Notes: a model not told the origin generated them from the letters alone. Counted from the first letter of the stretch, positions 37,539 through 46,956 are shown. The stretch is DNA of 64,000 nt from Clostridia bacterium (GCA_022791475.1 JAAVZD010000004.1:1-64000), one strand, 5' to 3'. Program-made: numbers and translations.

Positions 37539-37884
37539 AAATAAATTTAGTAAAAATATATAAAGACAGCAATATATCAGCTGTCTTTTATTTAATTAAA
37601 ATAAGATTATTCTATATTTTACATTAAAAATATTTCATATCGTAGGGGCTTAATCAGTTATGAATCCTAAGAAAATTTACCAAATTATGTCCTAAATGTA
37701 TTTTAAAATTTATTAATATGTGAAAATTATAAAAAGTTGTATAAAAAATATTGCAATTATTAACATAATGTGATAAAATATAACCCGTATATACCGAAAG
37801 GAGGATATATTAAAGGGAATATAAAATAATATTCCTTAAAAAAGCAACTATAAACCATGCATCATAAGAAAAGGAGAAAAAACT
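37539..37884. other. Intergenic stretch: terminator, dispersed repeat and hflK promoter
   Basis: A terminator (AAAGACAGC stem, 37563-37592) closes the permease transcript. Bases 37641-37700 share a scattered but colinear match with 47272-47335 (GCTTAAT-AGTTA-GAAT...GAAAATTTACC-AATTA). A promoter TTGCAA (37751-37756), 17 bases, TAAAAT (37774-37779) leads into hflK. Confidence 0.6.
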
Positions 37885-38991
37885 ATGACAGTAATATTTG
37901 TACTAGTAATCATTGCTTTAATTGGTTCAAGAACTGTATTTTCAGTTCTGATAAGCGAAGCCCGGAAGAAGAAATTAGATTACGATGAGAGAAAGAATAA
38001 CAGAAGTGAATATAGTATGTATGAATGCGGAAGATATGAAGAAAAAAGTAGTGAAATGGAAAAAATAGAAAAGAAAGCTCATGAAGCAAAAAGAATAGTT
38101 TCTATTATAATATGTGTTTTTATCATTATAAATACCATTCTATCTTCAATATATGTAATTGGAGAGCAAAACCTTGCTATTATTACCACCTTTGGTAAGG
38201 CAGAGGCAGTTTCTGGAACAGGAATGCATTTCAAAATTCCATTTATCCAGAAGGTAAAGAAATTTGACAGCACTATTCAGGGGTTTGCCATTGGTTATCA
38301 GGAAGAAGATAATGAAACACAGGAAAATGACAGCCTAATGATAACAAAAGATTTCAACTTTGTTAATGTTGATTTCTATATAGAATATAGAATCAATGAT
38401 GCCATAATGTACGAATATGGTTCTTCTGACCCAGTAGGAACATTAAGAAACATTGCGCAGGCTTCTATTAGAAATACAATAGGTTCTTACAATGTAGATG
38501 ATGTTCTTACAACCGGAAAGAGCGAAATTCAGGCAGTTATAAAAGAAGACATTATTAAGGAATTAGAAAAGCGGCAGACAGGCTTAATGTTAGTAAATGT
38601 TACTATACAGGATGCAGAACCGCCTACAACCGAAGTTTCCCAAGCCTTCAAGAGTGTTGAAAGTGCTAAACAGCAGGCAGATACAAACAGAAATAATGCC
38701 GAACAGTATCAAAACGAACAGATACCAAAAGCAACAGCAGAAGCAGATGCAATTATTCAAGAGGCAAATGCTACTAAGCAGGAGCGAATTAATGAAGCAA
38801 ATGGTGAAGTAGCACTGTTTAATGCCATGTATGAAGAATATAAGAAAGACCCAGATACTTCTAAAATAAGAATGTACTATGAAGCAATGGAAGAATTAAT
38901 GCCAAATTTACAGATTATAGTAAATGGCACAGACTCTGAAATTAAGCCTATTATCGTTCAGCAGGAAACAACAAAACAGGAGGAAAACTAA
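37885..38991 (+). CDS. hflK: SPFH/band 7 protein, HflK-like
   Basis: 368 residues. Two hydrophobic segments: residues 1-20 (TVIFVLVIIALIGSRTVFSV) and about 72-95 (IVSIIICVFIIINTILSSIY). Then the SPFH domain begins VIGEQNLAIITTFGKAEAVS, with the HflK-type helix KSEIQAVIKEDIIKELEKRQ and VTIQDAEPPTTEVSQAFKSV. HflK and HflC form a membrane complex around the FtsH protease. Codon use (many CAG, TCT, GCC) is less A-biased than in neighbours. Two CGG codons (37963-37965, 38572-38574) are plain Arg; the second is in the conserved ELEKRQ helix. GGAG precedes the ATG. The gene pair splits an ABC importer locus, which suggests acquisition. Confidence 0.85.
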   Translation: MTVIFVLVIIALIGSRTVFSVLISEARKKKLDYDERKNNRSEYSMYECGRYEEKSSEMEKIEKKAHEAKRIVSIIICVFIIINTILSSIYVIGEQNLAIITTFGKAEAVSGTGMHFKIPFIQKVKKFDSTIQGFAIGYQEEDNETQENDSLMITKDFNFVNVDFYIEYRINDAIMYEYGSSDPVGTLRNIAQASIRNTIGSYNVDDVLTTGKSEIQAVIKEDIIKELEKRQTGLMLVNVTIQDAEPPTTEVSQAFKSVESAKQQADTNRNNAEQYQNEQIPKATAEADAIIQEANATKQERINEANGEVALFNAMYEEYKKDPDTSKIRMYYEAMEELMPNLQIIVNGTDSEIKPIIVQQETTKQEEN

Positions 38992-38992
38992 T

Positions 38993-39910
38993 ATGAAGAT
39001 AAAAGCAAAAATAGTAGCAGCCGTAGTAACAGTAATTTTAGCTATATTGTTTTTAAGCAGTGCATACACTTTAAAGGAAAATGAGTTCGGACTTATAAAA
39101 GAGTTTGGTAAGGTAGTGGAAACCAAAGCAGAGGCCGGGCTATACTTTAAAAAGCCCTTTATACAAAGTGTAATGAAACTACCAAAAGAAGAGCAATTGT
39201 ATGACTTGGCGTCATCTGATGTAATCACATCAGATAAAAAGTCTATGATTGCAGATTGCTATGTAATATGGCAAATTGAAGACCCATTAAAGTACTACCA
39301 AACGCTCAAATCTACATCCAATGCAGAAAGCAGAATAGATGTGTTAGTATATAATTCTATGAAAAACGTCATTTCCTCTACAAAACAGGATGAAATTATT
39401 CAGGGGAAGGACGGCACGCTTTCTATTAAGATAATGGATAATTTAAGCGGAAAGAATTCTGCAGATCAATATGGAATTTCAATTAATTCTGTGGAAATGA
39501 AACTTTTAGACTTGCCATCAGATAATAAAGATGCTGTATACAGCCGTATGATATCTGAAAGAAACAAGATAGCTGCACAGTACACGGCAGAAGGAGAGTC
39601 ACAGGCACAGCAAATCCGCAATGATGTAGACTATCAGGTAAGAGTAATACTGTCAAATGCAGAAAAAGACGCAAAGTCTATAATTGCAGAAGGTGAAGCA
39701 GAGTATATGAAAATTATACAGGCCGCATATAATTCACCTGAACGGAAGGATTTTTATCAGTTCCTAAGAGGCTTAGATGCTACAAAAGCATCACTCACAG
39801 AAGGAACAATGGTAATAATTGACGATGAGTACAAGATTATCGATAACTTAAAGTTATCTGAAGAAACATCAACTGCTCCAGCTCTTCCAACAGAAGATGC
39901 AGAAGAATAA
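38993..39910 (+). CDS. hflC: SPFH/band 7 protein, HflC-like
   Basis: 305 residues, starting one base after the hflK stop with AGGAGG upstream. N-terminal anchor (IVAAVVTVILAILFLSSAYT), then SPFH domain with ENEFGLIKEFGKVVETKAEA and GLYFKKPFIQSVMKLPKEEQ. HflC features include YVIWQIEDPLKYYQTL, the basic-Arg/Ala helix ISERNKIAAQYTAEGESQAQ, and FYQFLRGLDATKAS near the end. One CGG (39743-39745) is read as Arg. Same foreign-looking codon use as hflK. Ends at a perfect terminator. Confidence 0.87.
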   Translation: MKIKAKIVAAVVTVILAILFLSSAYTLKENEFGLIKEFGKVVETKAEAGLYFKKPFIQSVMKLPKEEQLYDLASSDVITSDKKSMIADCYVIWQIEDPLKYYQTLKSTSNAESRIDVLVYNSMKNVISSTKQDEIIQGKDGTLSIKIMDNLSGKNSADQYGISINSVEMKLLDLPSDNKDAVYSRMISERNKIAAQYTAEGESQAQQIRNDVDYQVRVILSNAEKDAKSIIAEGEAEYMKIIQAAYNSPERKDFYQFLRGLDATKASLTEGTMVIIDDEYKIIDNLKLSEETSTAPALPTEDAEE

Positions 39911-39913
39911 AAC

Positions 39914-39949
39914 AAAAAGGGACCCACAAATTTGTGGGTCCTTTTTGAA
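39914..39949. terminator. Terminator after hflC
   Basis: AAAAAGGGACCCACAAA stem with its exact complement; serves both converging genes. Confidence 0.9.
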
Positions 39950-39951
39950 CA

Positions 39952-41778
39952 TTACATTCCTTCAATATTTAATTCTGCTGTTCCTTCAAGAACAAACTTA
40001 CCATCTCTAATAATGGCAACTTCACTATCACCAATAGCTACAATATCACCTAATTCGTAGTATGGAATAGTAACATCTGTATGACATCCAAAATATGAAT
40101 CTTCAGCTCTTTTAATAGAAACTTCATTATCCTTAGCCACAACTTCTTTGCCATCAGGGTTAAATACCTTTGTTTCTTCATCCATAGAATAGCAAGTATC
40201 ACCAAATGCAAAATGTGGACCAGTTTTTTCAGCTATAAGAATATCAAGCTTATCATTAATTTGGTACTTATTACCCATTACATAAGCAGTAGTGTTTGTA
40301 CCAATTGCAAATTCGCCCATAGGTAAAGTCTTATGGTCATAAAGCAAATGTTCATTAATATATTCAGCATTTTCTTTTTGAGTAGGATAATTTTTACAAC
40401 TATACTCCTTAATGAAACCATCTTCAATTACTAAGCATAAGTCGATAAACTTCCAACCATTAAGGTAAATTTCAGAAACATGAAGTGTTCCATTAGTTCC
40501 TTTAAGAACAGGAGAAGTGAAAACTTCACCGACAGGAACATTTACATCTGCTGTGCAATTTTCAAACTTTGTTTGCGTATTGGCGTCACTAAGTTTTGCA
40601 AGTGAAACTACTAAATCAGTTTTGTTACCATTTCTACCTGTAACATGAACTGTATCAGACTTATCAAGAACATCAATAATTTTTTGCTGTATATTCTCAT
40701 ACTTCTCATTATCAAGAGTATTAATTTTTATAGTGTCATCAAATATGTCTTCAAAATCCTTACCAATTTCAGGGCAAGGGTAAGAAATGATTGTAAAAGA
40801 AGTATCTTTTCTAATATGGTTCATATACAAAACAGAATATTTTGTATCAAATGAACTATTTAATTCAGCAAGTTTACTATCTTTCTTAAAAATTTCAAAG
40901 CCATTTTCTGGAACGAATCTATTTTCACCAAATGTTTCAATAAAAATAGGTCCAGCATATCTTTCAAAAGTATCGCTATTTTCTTTCAAAGCTGTTTCAA
41001 AGCAAGAAAGGTAATTATTCACATATTCTTCAGAAAGGTAGAAATTATAATCATATCTAAAGTTATAATCAATTTGTTTGTCAAACATAGTATTATCATA
41101 TAACCTAAGTACAACATCCAATTTTCCTTCTAATAATTCACACAACTTTTTAGCAACTTTTTCAAAGCCCATAGGGTAGAATAAACAAACGTAGTTCTTC
41201 TTAGAAATATTTACTCCACCTTTACCAAGTTTTTCTAAACCTCTTAAGAAAGAGTCAACTGTACACTTAGCAATAGAAGTAATTTTATCTTCACTTACTC
41301 TATTAAAATAATCAACAATTTGCATATGATTTTTAGTAACCTTTTCGCCGTAGTAGTATAAATAATTATAAGAATTTAAATCAGAATTTAATACTACATT
41401 TCTAGTAGGAGTTTCTATAACAGTATTATTCCTAATAATAGAATTAACACGTCTAGCAACATTACTTAATCTCTTTAAAGTAATGGCTTTTAACTCATTT
41501 ATACTTTGAGCTTCAGATAAATTAGTTAAAAACTCTAAAATTTCAGGACAACGAAATTCCCATAAGCAAAAATCTGAGTAAAACCCTAAAATTTCGTAAG
41601 CAAGAAAACTACAAAACTTGTCATCTTCAGAAGAATTTAAGTTTAACAATTCACTACTATAAAAATCTTCCATTTGTTTCTGCATAGCTTGTAAATCCAC
41701 TAATCGTAAAGTTGTCAAATCTGTCTTATAGATAGTTTCATAAAAGCTTTTTACTTCCTTAATAAAGTTAGTAATCAT
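39952..41778 (-). CDS. M29-family (thermophilic) aminopeptidase with long N-terminal extension
   Basis: 608 residues. The C-terminal 370 residues match the AmpS/PepS M29 metal aminopeptidases: NVPVGEVFTSPVLKGTNGTL with metal Glu, MGEFAIGTNTTAYV with Glu, KTGPHFAFGDTCY with His, and CHTDVTIPY with His and Asp. The N-terminal about 230 residues are an unusual extension of unknown role, since typical M29 enzymes are about 410 long. Start taken at the ATG with AGGAGG eight bases upstream rather than a GTG two codons earlier. Cuts N-terminal residues from peptides in the cytoplasm. Confidence 0.83.
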   Translation of the reverse strand: MITNFIKEVKSFYETIYKTDLTTLRLVDLQAMQKQMEDFYSSELLNLNSSEDDKFCSFLAYEILGFYSDFCLWEFRCPEILEFLTNLSEAQSINELKAITLKRLSNVARRVNSIIRNNTVIETPTRNVVLNSDLNSYNYLYYYGEKVTKNHMQIVDYFNRVSEDKITSIAKCTVDSFLRGLEKLGKGGVNISKKNYVCLFYPMGFEKVAKKLCELLEGKLDVVLRLYDNTMFDKQIDYNFRYDYNFYLSEEYVNNYLSCFETALKENSDTFERYAGPIFIETFGENRFVPENGFEIFKKDSKLAELNSSFDTKYSVLYMNHIRKDTSFTIISYPCPEIGKDFEDIFDDTIKINTLDNEKYENIQQKIIDVLDKSDTVHVTGRNGNKTDLVVSLAKLSDANTQTKFENCTADVNVPVGEVFTSPVLKGTNGTLHVSEIYLNGWKFIDLCLVIEDGFIKEYSCKNYPTQKENAEYINEHLLYDHKTLPMGEFAIGTNTTAYVMGNKYQINDKLDILIAEKTGPHFAFGDTCYSMDEETKVFNPDGKEVVAKDNEVSIKRAEDSYFGCHTDVTIPYYELGDIVAIGDSEVAIIRDGKFVLEGTAELNIEGM

Positions 41779-41965
41779 AAACACGTCCTCCTATAATAAA
41801 ATTATATTGTTGACAAGTAATATAACATAAAATATACAAAAATGCAATAAAATTATGTAAAATTTATATTTAAACTGTTAAGGGTAACACCTTTACAATC
41901 TAAATTGAATACAATATATAAGAATGCAAAAAGCATCAAAACCAAAAGGAAAGGGGAATACAAAA

Positions 41966-42982
41966 GTGAAAAAAACTTTAAGTATAGCAATTATAATCGT
42001 ACTTATAATAATAGTAGCAGGAGCTATTATCTATTTTACAACAAAAGATAATGGAGAAAACGTAGCTACATTAAAGAAAATTAATGTAAACGAAGTTACA
42101 AGATCAGTATTCTATGCACCACAATATGTAGCAATAGCAAACGGATACATGGCAGAAGAAGGCTTAGAAATAGAGCTTACAACAGGTCAAGGTGCAGATA
42201 AAGTAATGACTGCGGTTTTATCAGGTCAAAGTGACATAGGTTTTGCAGGACCAGAAGCATCAATATACGTATATAATGAAGGAAAAGAAGATTACTGCCA
42301 AGTTTTTGCACAACTAACACAAAAAGATGGTTCATTCCTAGTAGCAAGGGAAAATACAGACAACTTTAGTTGGCAAGACTTAAAAGGAAAAACAGTAATA
42401 CCAGGAAGAAAAGGTGGAGTTCCATACATGACATTTGAATATGTATTAAAACTAAATGGAATAGACCCACAAAAAGACTTAATACTAGATGACAGTATAA
42501 AATTCGACTTAATGGCAGGAGCATTTTCAGGCGGAACAGCAGACTATGTAACACTATTTGAGCCAACAGCAACAATGACAGCAAATGCAGGAAAAGGCTA
42601 TGTAGTGGCCTCAGTAGGAGAAGCCTCAGGAGAAATACCATACACAGCATACTTCGCTAAAAAAAGTTATATGGAAGCAAACAGTGATACAATACAAAAA
42701 TTCACAAATGCTATATATAAAGGTCAAAAATTCGTAGAAGAACACACAATGAAAGAAGTAGCCGAAGTAATAAAAGGCTTCTTCCCAGACACAGATGTAG
42801 ACTTACTAGCTACAGTATTACAAAGCTATAAAGACATAGACGCATGGAAAACAGTTCCAACAATGAAAGAAGAATCATTTGAATTACTACAAAAAGTAAT
42901 GCAAGAAGCAGGAGAATTAAGCCAAAAAGCACCATTTGATAAAATAGTAAACAATTCTTATGCAGAAAAGGCAAGTAAATAA
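41966..42982 (+). CDS. NMT1/THI5-like ABC substrate-binding protein
   Basis: 338 residues if started at the GTG at 41966, which has AAAGGGG nine bases upstream; an ATG at 41924 is in frame but has no ribosome site. N-terminal membrane anchor (LSIAIIIVLIIIVAGAIIYF), no lipobox Cys, then a periplasmic-binding fold: EVTRSVFYAPQYVAIANGYM, GADKVMTAVLSGQSDIGFAG, and DLKGKTVIPGRKGGVPYMTF. This is the class that works with SsuB/SsuC-type ATPase and permease (36001-37538). The locus is probably one importer interrupted by hflKC and the M29 gene. Followed by a 20-bp perfect terminator. Confidence 0.85.
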   Translation: MKKTLSIAIIIVLIIIVAGAIIYFTTKDNGENVATLKKINVNEVTRSVFYAPQYVAIANGYMAEEGLEIELTTGQGADKVMTAVLSGQSDIGFAGPEASIYVYNEGKEDYCQVFAQLTQKDGSFLVARENTDNFSWQDLKGKTVIPGRKGGVPYMTFEYVLKLNGIDPQKDLILDDSIKFDLMAGAFSGGTADYVTLFEPTATMTANAGKGYVVASVGEASGEIPYTAYFAKKSYMEANSDTIQKFTNAIYKGQKFVEEHTMKEVAEVIKGFFPDTDVDLLATVLQSYKDIDAWKTVPTMKEESFELLQKVMQEAGELSQKAPFDKIVNNSYAEKASK

Positions 42983-42989
42983 AAAGCAA

Positions 42990-43039
42990 TATAAAAAAGA
43001 TATAAAATTTGCTCCCCGCAAATTTTATATCTTTTTTAT
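42990..43039 (+). terminator. Terminator of the substrate-binding protein gene
   Basis: Perfect 20-bp stem AAAAAAGATATAAAATTTGC with its complement, loop of five, T-run. Confidence 0.9.
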
Positions 43040-43165
43040 GTGTTTGTATTGACAAATAATACCAATATAATATATAATACAAAACGTGTACAAGAGTTAA
43101 ATAGTACACGAAAAAATAAATCCCACACAAATAAAAGTGTTAATACTGGAAGGAGGGGAATATTA

Positions 43166-43336
43166 ATGTCAGAAGTAAGAGTAAATAATGGAAATATAGA
43201 AGACGCCTTAAAAAGGTTTAAAAGACAATGCGCTAGAAATGGTGTTATTCAAGAAGTTCGTAAAAGAGAACATTATGAAAAACCTAGTGTAAGAAGAAAG
43301 AAAAAATCAGAGGCAGCAAGAAAAAGAAAATTTTAA
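43166..43336 (+). CDS. rpsU: Small ribosomal subunit protein bS21
   Basis: 56 residues: [40 protein letters not shown], and the basic tail [13 protein letters not shown]. This is bS21, which binds the 30S subunit near the anti-Shine-Dalgarno end of 16S rRNA. AAGGAGGGG precedes the ATG. yqeY follows, the standard Firmicutes order. Confidence 0.97.
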   Translation: MSEVRVNNGNIEDALKRFKRQCARNGVIQEVRKREHYEKPSVRRKKKSEAARKRKF

Positions 43337-43345
43337 TAAAAAGTA

Positions 43346-43475
43346 GAGGTTGGAAGTTATAGGTTAGAAAAAACAATAATTTTCAACCTTTTATTGTAGG
43401 GGTCGCAACCATTGGCGACCCGCACTTCGAAGAAAAGTCTTAAATTAAAAGTGAATAATGAAGAATGAACAGTAA
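43346..43475. repeat. Cluster of three dispersed repeats between rpsU and yqeY
   Basis: From left: GAGGTTGGAAGTTATAGGTT (related to 14459-14492); a REP-like palindrome with GTAGGGGTCGC and GGCGACCC arms (43395-43424); and an ATAATGAAGAATGAAC element (43447-43470) of a family also at 60571-60605 and 63949-63985. Confidence 0.7.
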
Positions 43476-43510
43476 ATAGTACACGCTTCGTGTGAAGGAG
43501 GAAAAGAAAA

Positions 43511-43951
43511 ATGTTAAAAGAAAAATTATTAGAAGATATGAAAGTATCAATGAGAGACAAAAACGTAATTAGAAAAAATGTAATTCAAATGGTAAGAGCA
43601 GCTATATTACAAGTAGAAAAGGACAAACAAATAGAACTTACAGATGAGCAAATAATAGATGTAATAGCAAAAGAATCTAAAAAGAGAAAAGATTCATTAG
43701 CAGACTATGAAAAAAGTGAAAGGGAAGAACTAATAGAACAAATTAATGAAGAAATTAAAATATTAGCTGAATACCTACCAAAACCACTTTCAAAAGAAGA
43801 ATTAGAAAAAATAATAGAAGAAGTAATAACACAAGTAGGTGCTACAACAATGAAAGAAATGGGAGTAGTTATGAAAGCTGTAAAAGAAAAAGTAGGAGCC
43901 TCAGCAGACGGAAAAACAATAAATGAAATAGTTAAAAATAAATTAAATTAG
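43511..43951 (+). CDS. yqeY: GatB/YqeY domain protein
   Basis: 146 residues: LKEKLLEDMKVSMRDKNVIR, KNVIQMVRAAILQVEKDKQI, and the C-terminal tRNA-interacting domain VITQVGATTMKEMGVVMKAV. YqeY is homologous to the tail of the GatB amidotransferase subunit and may bind tRNA. AGGAGG precedes the ATG. Confidence 0.93.
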   Translation: MLKEKLLEDMKVSMRDKNVIRKNVIQMVRAAILQVEKDKQIELTDEQIIDVIAKESKKRKDSLADYEKSEREELIEQINEEIKILAEYLPKPLSKEELEKIIEEVITQVGATTMKEMGVVMKAVKEKVGASADGKTINEIVKNKLN

Positions 43952-44059
43952 AAGCTATTAATAGAGTATTAATCAAACTATCCTCGAACTACTATATATG
44001 ATATAGATAATGCTATTTCATATAAGAAATATTAACATTATTAAGTATAAAAAATAAAA

Positions 44060-44092
44060 AAAATGTACAAGAATGCCTTGTATATTTTTTAT
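44060..44092 (+). terminator. Terminator after yqeY
   Basis: ATGTACAAG-AATGC-CTTGTA(T/C)AT hairpin with a T-run. Confidence 0.7.
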
Positions 44093-44136
44093 TTTTTGTA
44101 CTATAATATAAATATTGAAATAAAGGAGAAAAAACA

Positions 44137-45396
44137 ATGACAAATCAAACCATAGAATTAAAACAAGGAATTAAATTTCACAAAATAGAAACAAACAAAT
44201 TTAAAACAAATTTGTTTGCTGTATTTTTTAGCTTGCCACTAACAAGGCAAACTGTAACAAAAAATGCGTTACTTGCAGCAATTCTAAGAAGAGGAACTGC
44301 AAATATGAAAACTCAAGAAAAAATAAGTAAAAATTTAGAAGAAATGTATGGCGCTAGCTTTGATTGTGGAATAGAAAAAACAGGAGATAGTCATACTATA
44401 AAATTTTACTTAGAATCAATAAATGATGAATTCCTACCACAAAAAGAAGATTTATTAAAAAGGAGTTTAGAAATATTATTAGATATAGCATTTAACCCAC
44501 TAACAGAAAATGGAAAGTTTAAAGAAGAATATGTAGAACAAGAAAAAGAAAATTTAAAACAAATAATAGAAGGAAAAATAGATAATAAAGGTGCGTATGC
44601 TTTAGAAAGATGTATAGAAGAAATGTACAAAAATAAAGCATATGGACTTTATAAATATGGATATATAGAAGACCTAAACGAAATAACATCACAAGATTTA
44701 TATAATTACTATAAACAAGTAATAAATGAATGCAAAATAGATATCTTTGCTTCAGGAATACTACCACAAAATACAGAAGAATTAGTAAAAGAAAATGAAA
44801 ATATTATTAAATTACAAGAAAGAAATATACAAATAAAAGATGAAGAAAAAGAGCTTCCAGAAAAAGAAAATATAGTAGAAGAAAGTATGGATATAACACA
44901 AGGAAAATTAGTTATAGGCTTAGATGTAACTTCAAACATACAAAATTTAAGTTATATAACTATGTGTTACAACACTATTTTAGGCGGAGGAGCAAACTCA
45001 AAAATGTTCCAAAATGTAAGAGAAAAAGCAAGTTTGGCATATACAGTAGGCTCTAACTTCCTAAAGAGAAAACACAACATAATGATAAGGGCAGGAATAG
45101 AAATAGAAAACTATGAAAAAGCATTAGAAATAATAAAAGAGCAATTAAAAGATATGCAAGAAGGAAATTTCACAGATGAAGACATAGAAAATGCTAAAAA
45201 TTTAATAATAGCAACAATAGAAAATATACCAGAAGAGCAAGACACAGAAATAAGCTACTACTTAGGTCAAGAATTAGCAGGTACAAATATTTCAGTAGAA
45301 GAATATAAAGAAAAAATACAAAATGTTACCAAAGAGCAAATTGTAGAAGTAGCAAAATCAGTAAAAATGAATACAGTCTATTTTTTGAAAAACTGA
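44137..45396 (+). CDS. M16 peptidase-like protein, catalytically inactive partner (YmfF-type)
   Basis: 419 residues of the M16B family. The region where active members have HxxEH reads NALLAAILRRGTANMKTQEK, so the zinc site is missing. The C-terminal half has the family's VRNxASLAYxVGSN form (NVREKASLAYTVGSNFL). In Firmicutes this inactive protein pairs with the active one downstream (45529), the YmfF/YmfH pair linked in B. subtilis to modification of EF-P. AAAGGAG precedes the ATG. Confidence 0.88.
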   Translation: MTNQTIELKQGIKFHKIETNKFKTNLFAVFFSLPLTRQTVTKNALLAAILRRGTANMKTQEKISKNLEEMYGASFDCGIEKTGDSHTIKFYLESINDEFLPQKEDLLKRSLEILLDIAFNPLTENGKFKEEYVEQEKENLKQIIEGKIDNKGAYALERCIEEMYKNKAYGLYKYGYIEDLNEITSQDLYNYYKQVINECKIDIFASGILPQNTEELVKENENIIKLQERNIQIKDEEKELPEKENIVEESMDITQGKLVIGLDVTSNIQNLSYITMCYNTILGGGANSKMFQNVREKASLAYTVGSNFLKRKHNIMIRAGIEIENYEKALEIIKEQLKDMQEGNFTDEDIENAKNLIIATIENIPEEQDTEISYYLGQELAGTNISVEEYKEKIQNVTKEQIVEVAKSVKMNTVYFLKN

Positions 45397-45413
45397 ATAT
45401 AAAAAATAACCAT

Positions 45414-45507
45414 TGTAGGGGTCGCCGCCTTCGGCGACCCGCATGCAAAATAAATGTTATACAAAAAATAATGGAATATCGGGTCGCCAAAGGCGGCGAC
45501 CCCTACG
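45414..45507. repeat. Two inverted REP-like palindromes between the M16 genes
   Basis: Copy 45414-45443 (GTAGGGGTCGCCGCCTTCGG then CGACCC) and an inverted copy 45479-45507 (GGGTCGCCAAAGGCGGCGAC then CCCTAC). They can pair with each other as a large inverted repeat, and the second lies just before the ribosome site of 45529. Confidence 0.85.
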
Positions 45508-45528
45508 AAGAAGAGGAGAAATTTAGCC

Positions 45529-46797
45529 ATGAAATTAATAGAAAGCACAAAAATAAAAGAAAAAGCCTATATAGAAAAGTTAGAAAATGGCTTAACAGTT
45601 ATAATAATTCCAAAAGAAAATACAGAAAAGAAGTATGTAATATGGGGAACACACTTTGGTTCAATAGATAACAGATTTATAGAACCTAAAAATAAAGAAG
45701 AAGTATTTGTGCCAGATGGTGTTGCTCATTTTTTAGAACACAAAATGTTTGAACAAGAAAATGGAAGAAACAGCTTAGATGTACTAATGTCATTAGGTGT
45801 AGACGCAAATGCATATACAACCAATAATCATACAGCATACCTTTTTGGAACAACTAATAACTTCTATGAAGCTTTAGATGAATTAATGGACTACGTGCAA
45901 CACCCATATTTTACAGATGAAAATGTAGAAAAGGAAAAAGGAATAATAGGTCAAGAAATAGGAATGTATGACGATGACCCAGGTTGGCAATTATATATGA
46001 ATGCATTAGATTGCATGTATAAAGAAAATGCTGTAAAAATAGATATAGCAGGAACAGTAGAATCAATTAGTAAAATAGATAAAGATGTTTTATATAAATG
46101 TTATAATACATTCTATAACCCATCAAATATGGTATTAGTAGTATGCGGAAACTTTAATCCAGAAGAAATTCTGCAAGAAATAAAAAATAGAATAGTAAAA
46201 AAAGAAAACCAGGGAGAAATACAAAGAATATATCCACAAAGCGAAAAAGGTTTAAACAAAAAATACAAAGAAAGCACAATGCAAGTTAGCAAACCAATAT
46301 TTTTAATAGGTTTTAAAGATGAAAACTTAGGAGAAGAAAAAGTAAAACATCATATAGCAATAGAAATACTAATGAATATGTTAGTAGGAAAGAGCTCAGA
46401 ATTATATAAAAAAATGTATAAAGAAGGCTTGCTATTATCACCTATGGATATAGATTATGAATTTACAGAAAATTATGCACATGTAATGTTAACAGGTCAA
46501 TCAAAAGACCCACAAAAAGTAAAAGATGAACTATTAGTGCAAATTCAAAGTTTAAAAGAAAATATGAATGAAGAAGTATTTAATAGAATAAAGAAAAAAG
46601 TATATGGAGATTATGTAGTAGAATATAACGATGTAGCAGATATAGCCAGAATGTTTTTATCAGATTATTTTAAAGGAATAAATTCATTCGATTATATAGA
46701 AGAATATAATACAGTAACAGCTGAATATACAAAGCAAATATTAAATGAAATTTTTGACGAAAAAAATTTAGTAATGTCAGTTATAAAATCAAAATAA
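45529..46797 (+). CDS. M16 zinc metallopeptidase (YmfH-type)
   Basis: 422 residues. The active motif HxxEH is residues 67-71 in DGVAHFLEHKMFEQ, with the distal Glu in EKGIIGQEIGMYDDDPGWQ. C-terminal half carries YKKMYKEGLLLSPMDIDYEF. It forms a heteropair with the inactive M16 protein encoded upstream. GAGGAGA precedes the ATG, directly downstream of the inverted palindrome. Confidence 0.92.
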   Translation: MKLIESTKIKEKAYIEKLENGLTVIIIPKENTEKKYVIWGTHFGSIDNRFIEPKNKEEVFVPDGVAHFLEHKMFEQENGRNSLDVLMSLGVDANAYTTNNHTAYLFGTTNNFYEALDELMDYVQHPYFTDENVEKEKGIIGQEIGMYDDDPGWQLYMNALDCMYKENAVKIDIAGTVESISKIDKDVLYKCYNTFYNPSNMVLVVCGNFNPEEILQEIKNRIVKKENQGEIQRIYPQSEKGLNKKYKESTMQVSKPIFLIGFKDENLGEEKVKHHIAIEILMNMLVGKSSELYKKMYKEGLLLSPMDIDYEFTENYAHVMLTGQSKDPQKVKDELLVQIQSLKENMNEEVFNRIKKKVYGDYVVEYNDVADIARMFLSDYFKGINSFDYIEEYNTVTAEYTKQILNEIFDEKNLVMSVIKSK

Positions 46798-46851
46798 AAG
46801 ATAGTGTCGAAAAAACAAAAAAAATATCAAATTTTGTCATACGAAAGTTGC

Positions 46852-46880
46852 TTAAAAACGCCTAAAATTGGCGTTTTTTT
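46852..46880 (+). terminator. Terminator after the M16 pair
   Basis: AAAAACGCC-TAAAATT-GGCGTTTTTTT. Confidence 0.85.
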
Positions 46881-46956
46881 ATTGACTAAAATGTAAAAAT
46901 ATGTTATTTTTAAGATATACAAAAGAAAAAATTCACGAAAAAAGGAGAGTGGTTAT

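Noticed and set aside
45471..45671. ORF starting in the palindrome before the YmfH-type gene
   Set aside because: It is an out-of-frame shadow of the M16 gene and begins inside a non-coding repeat.
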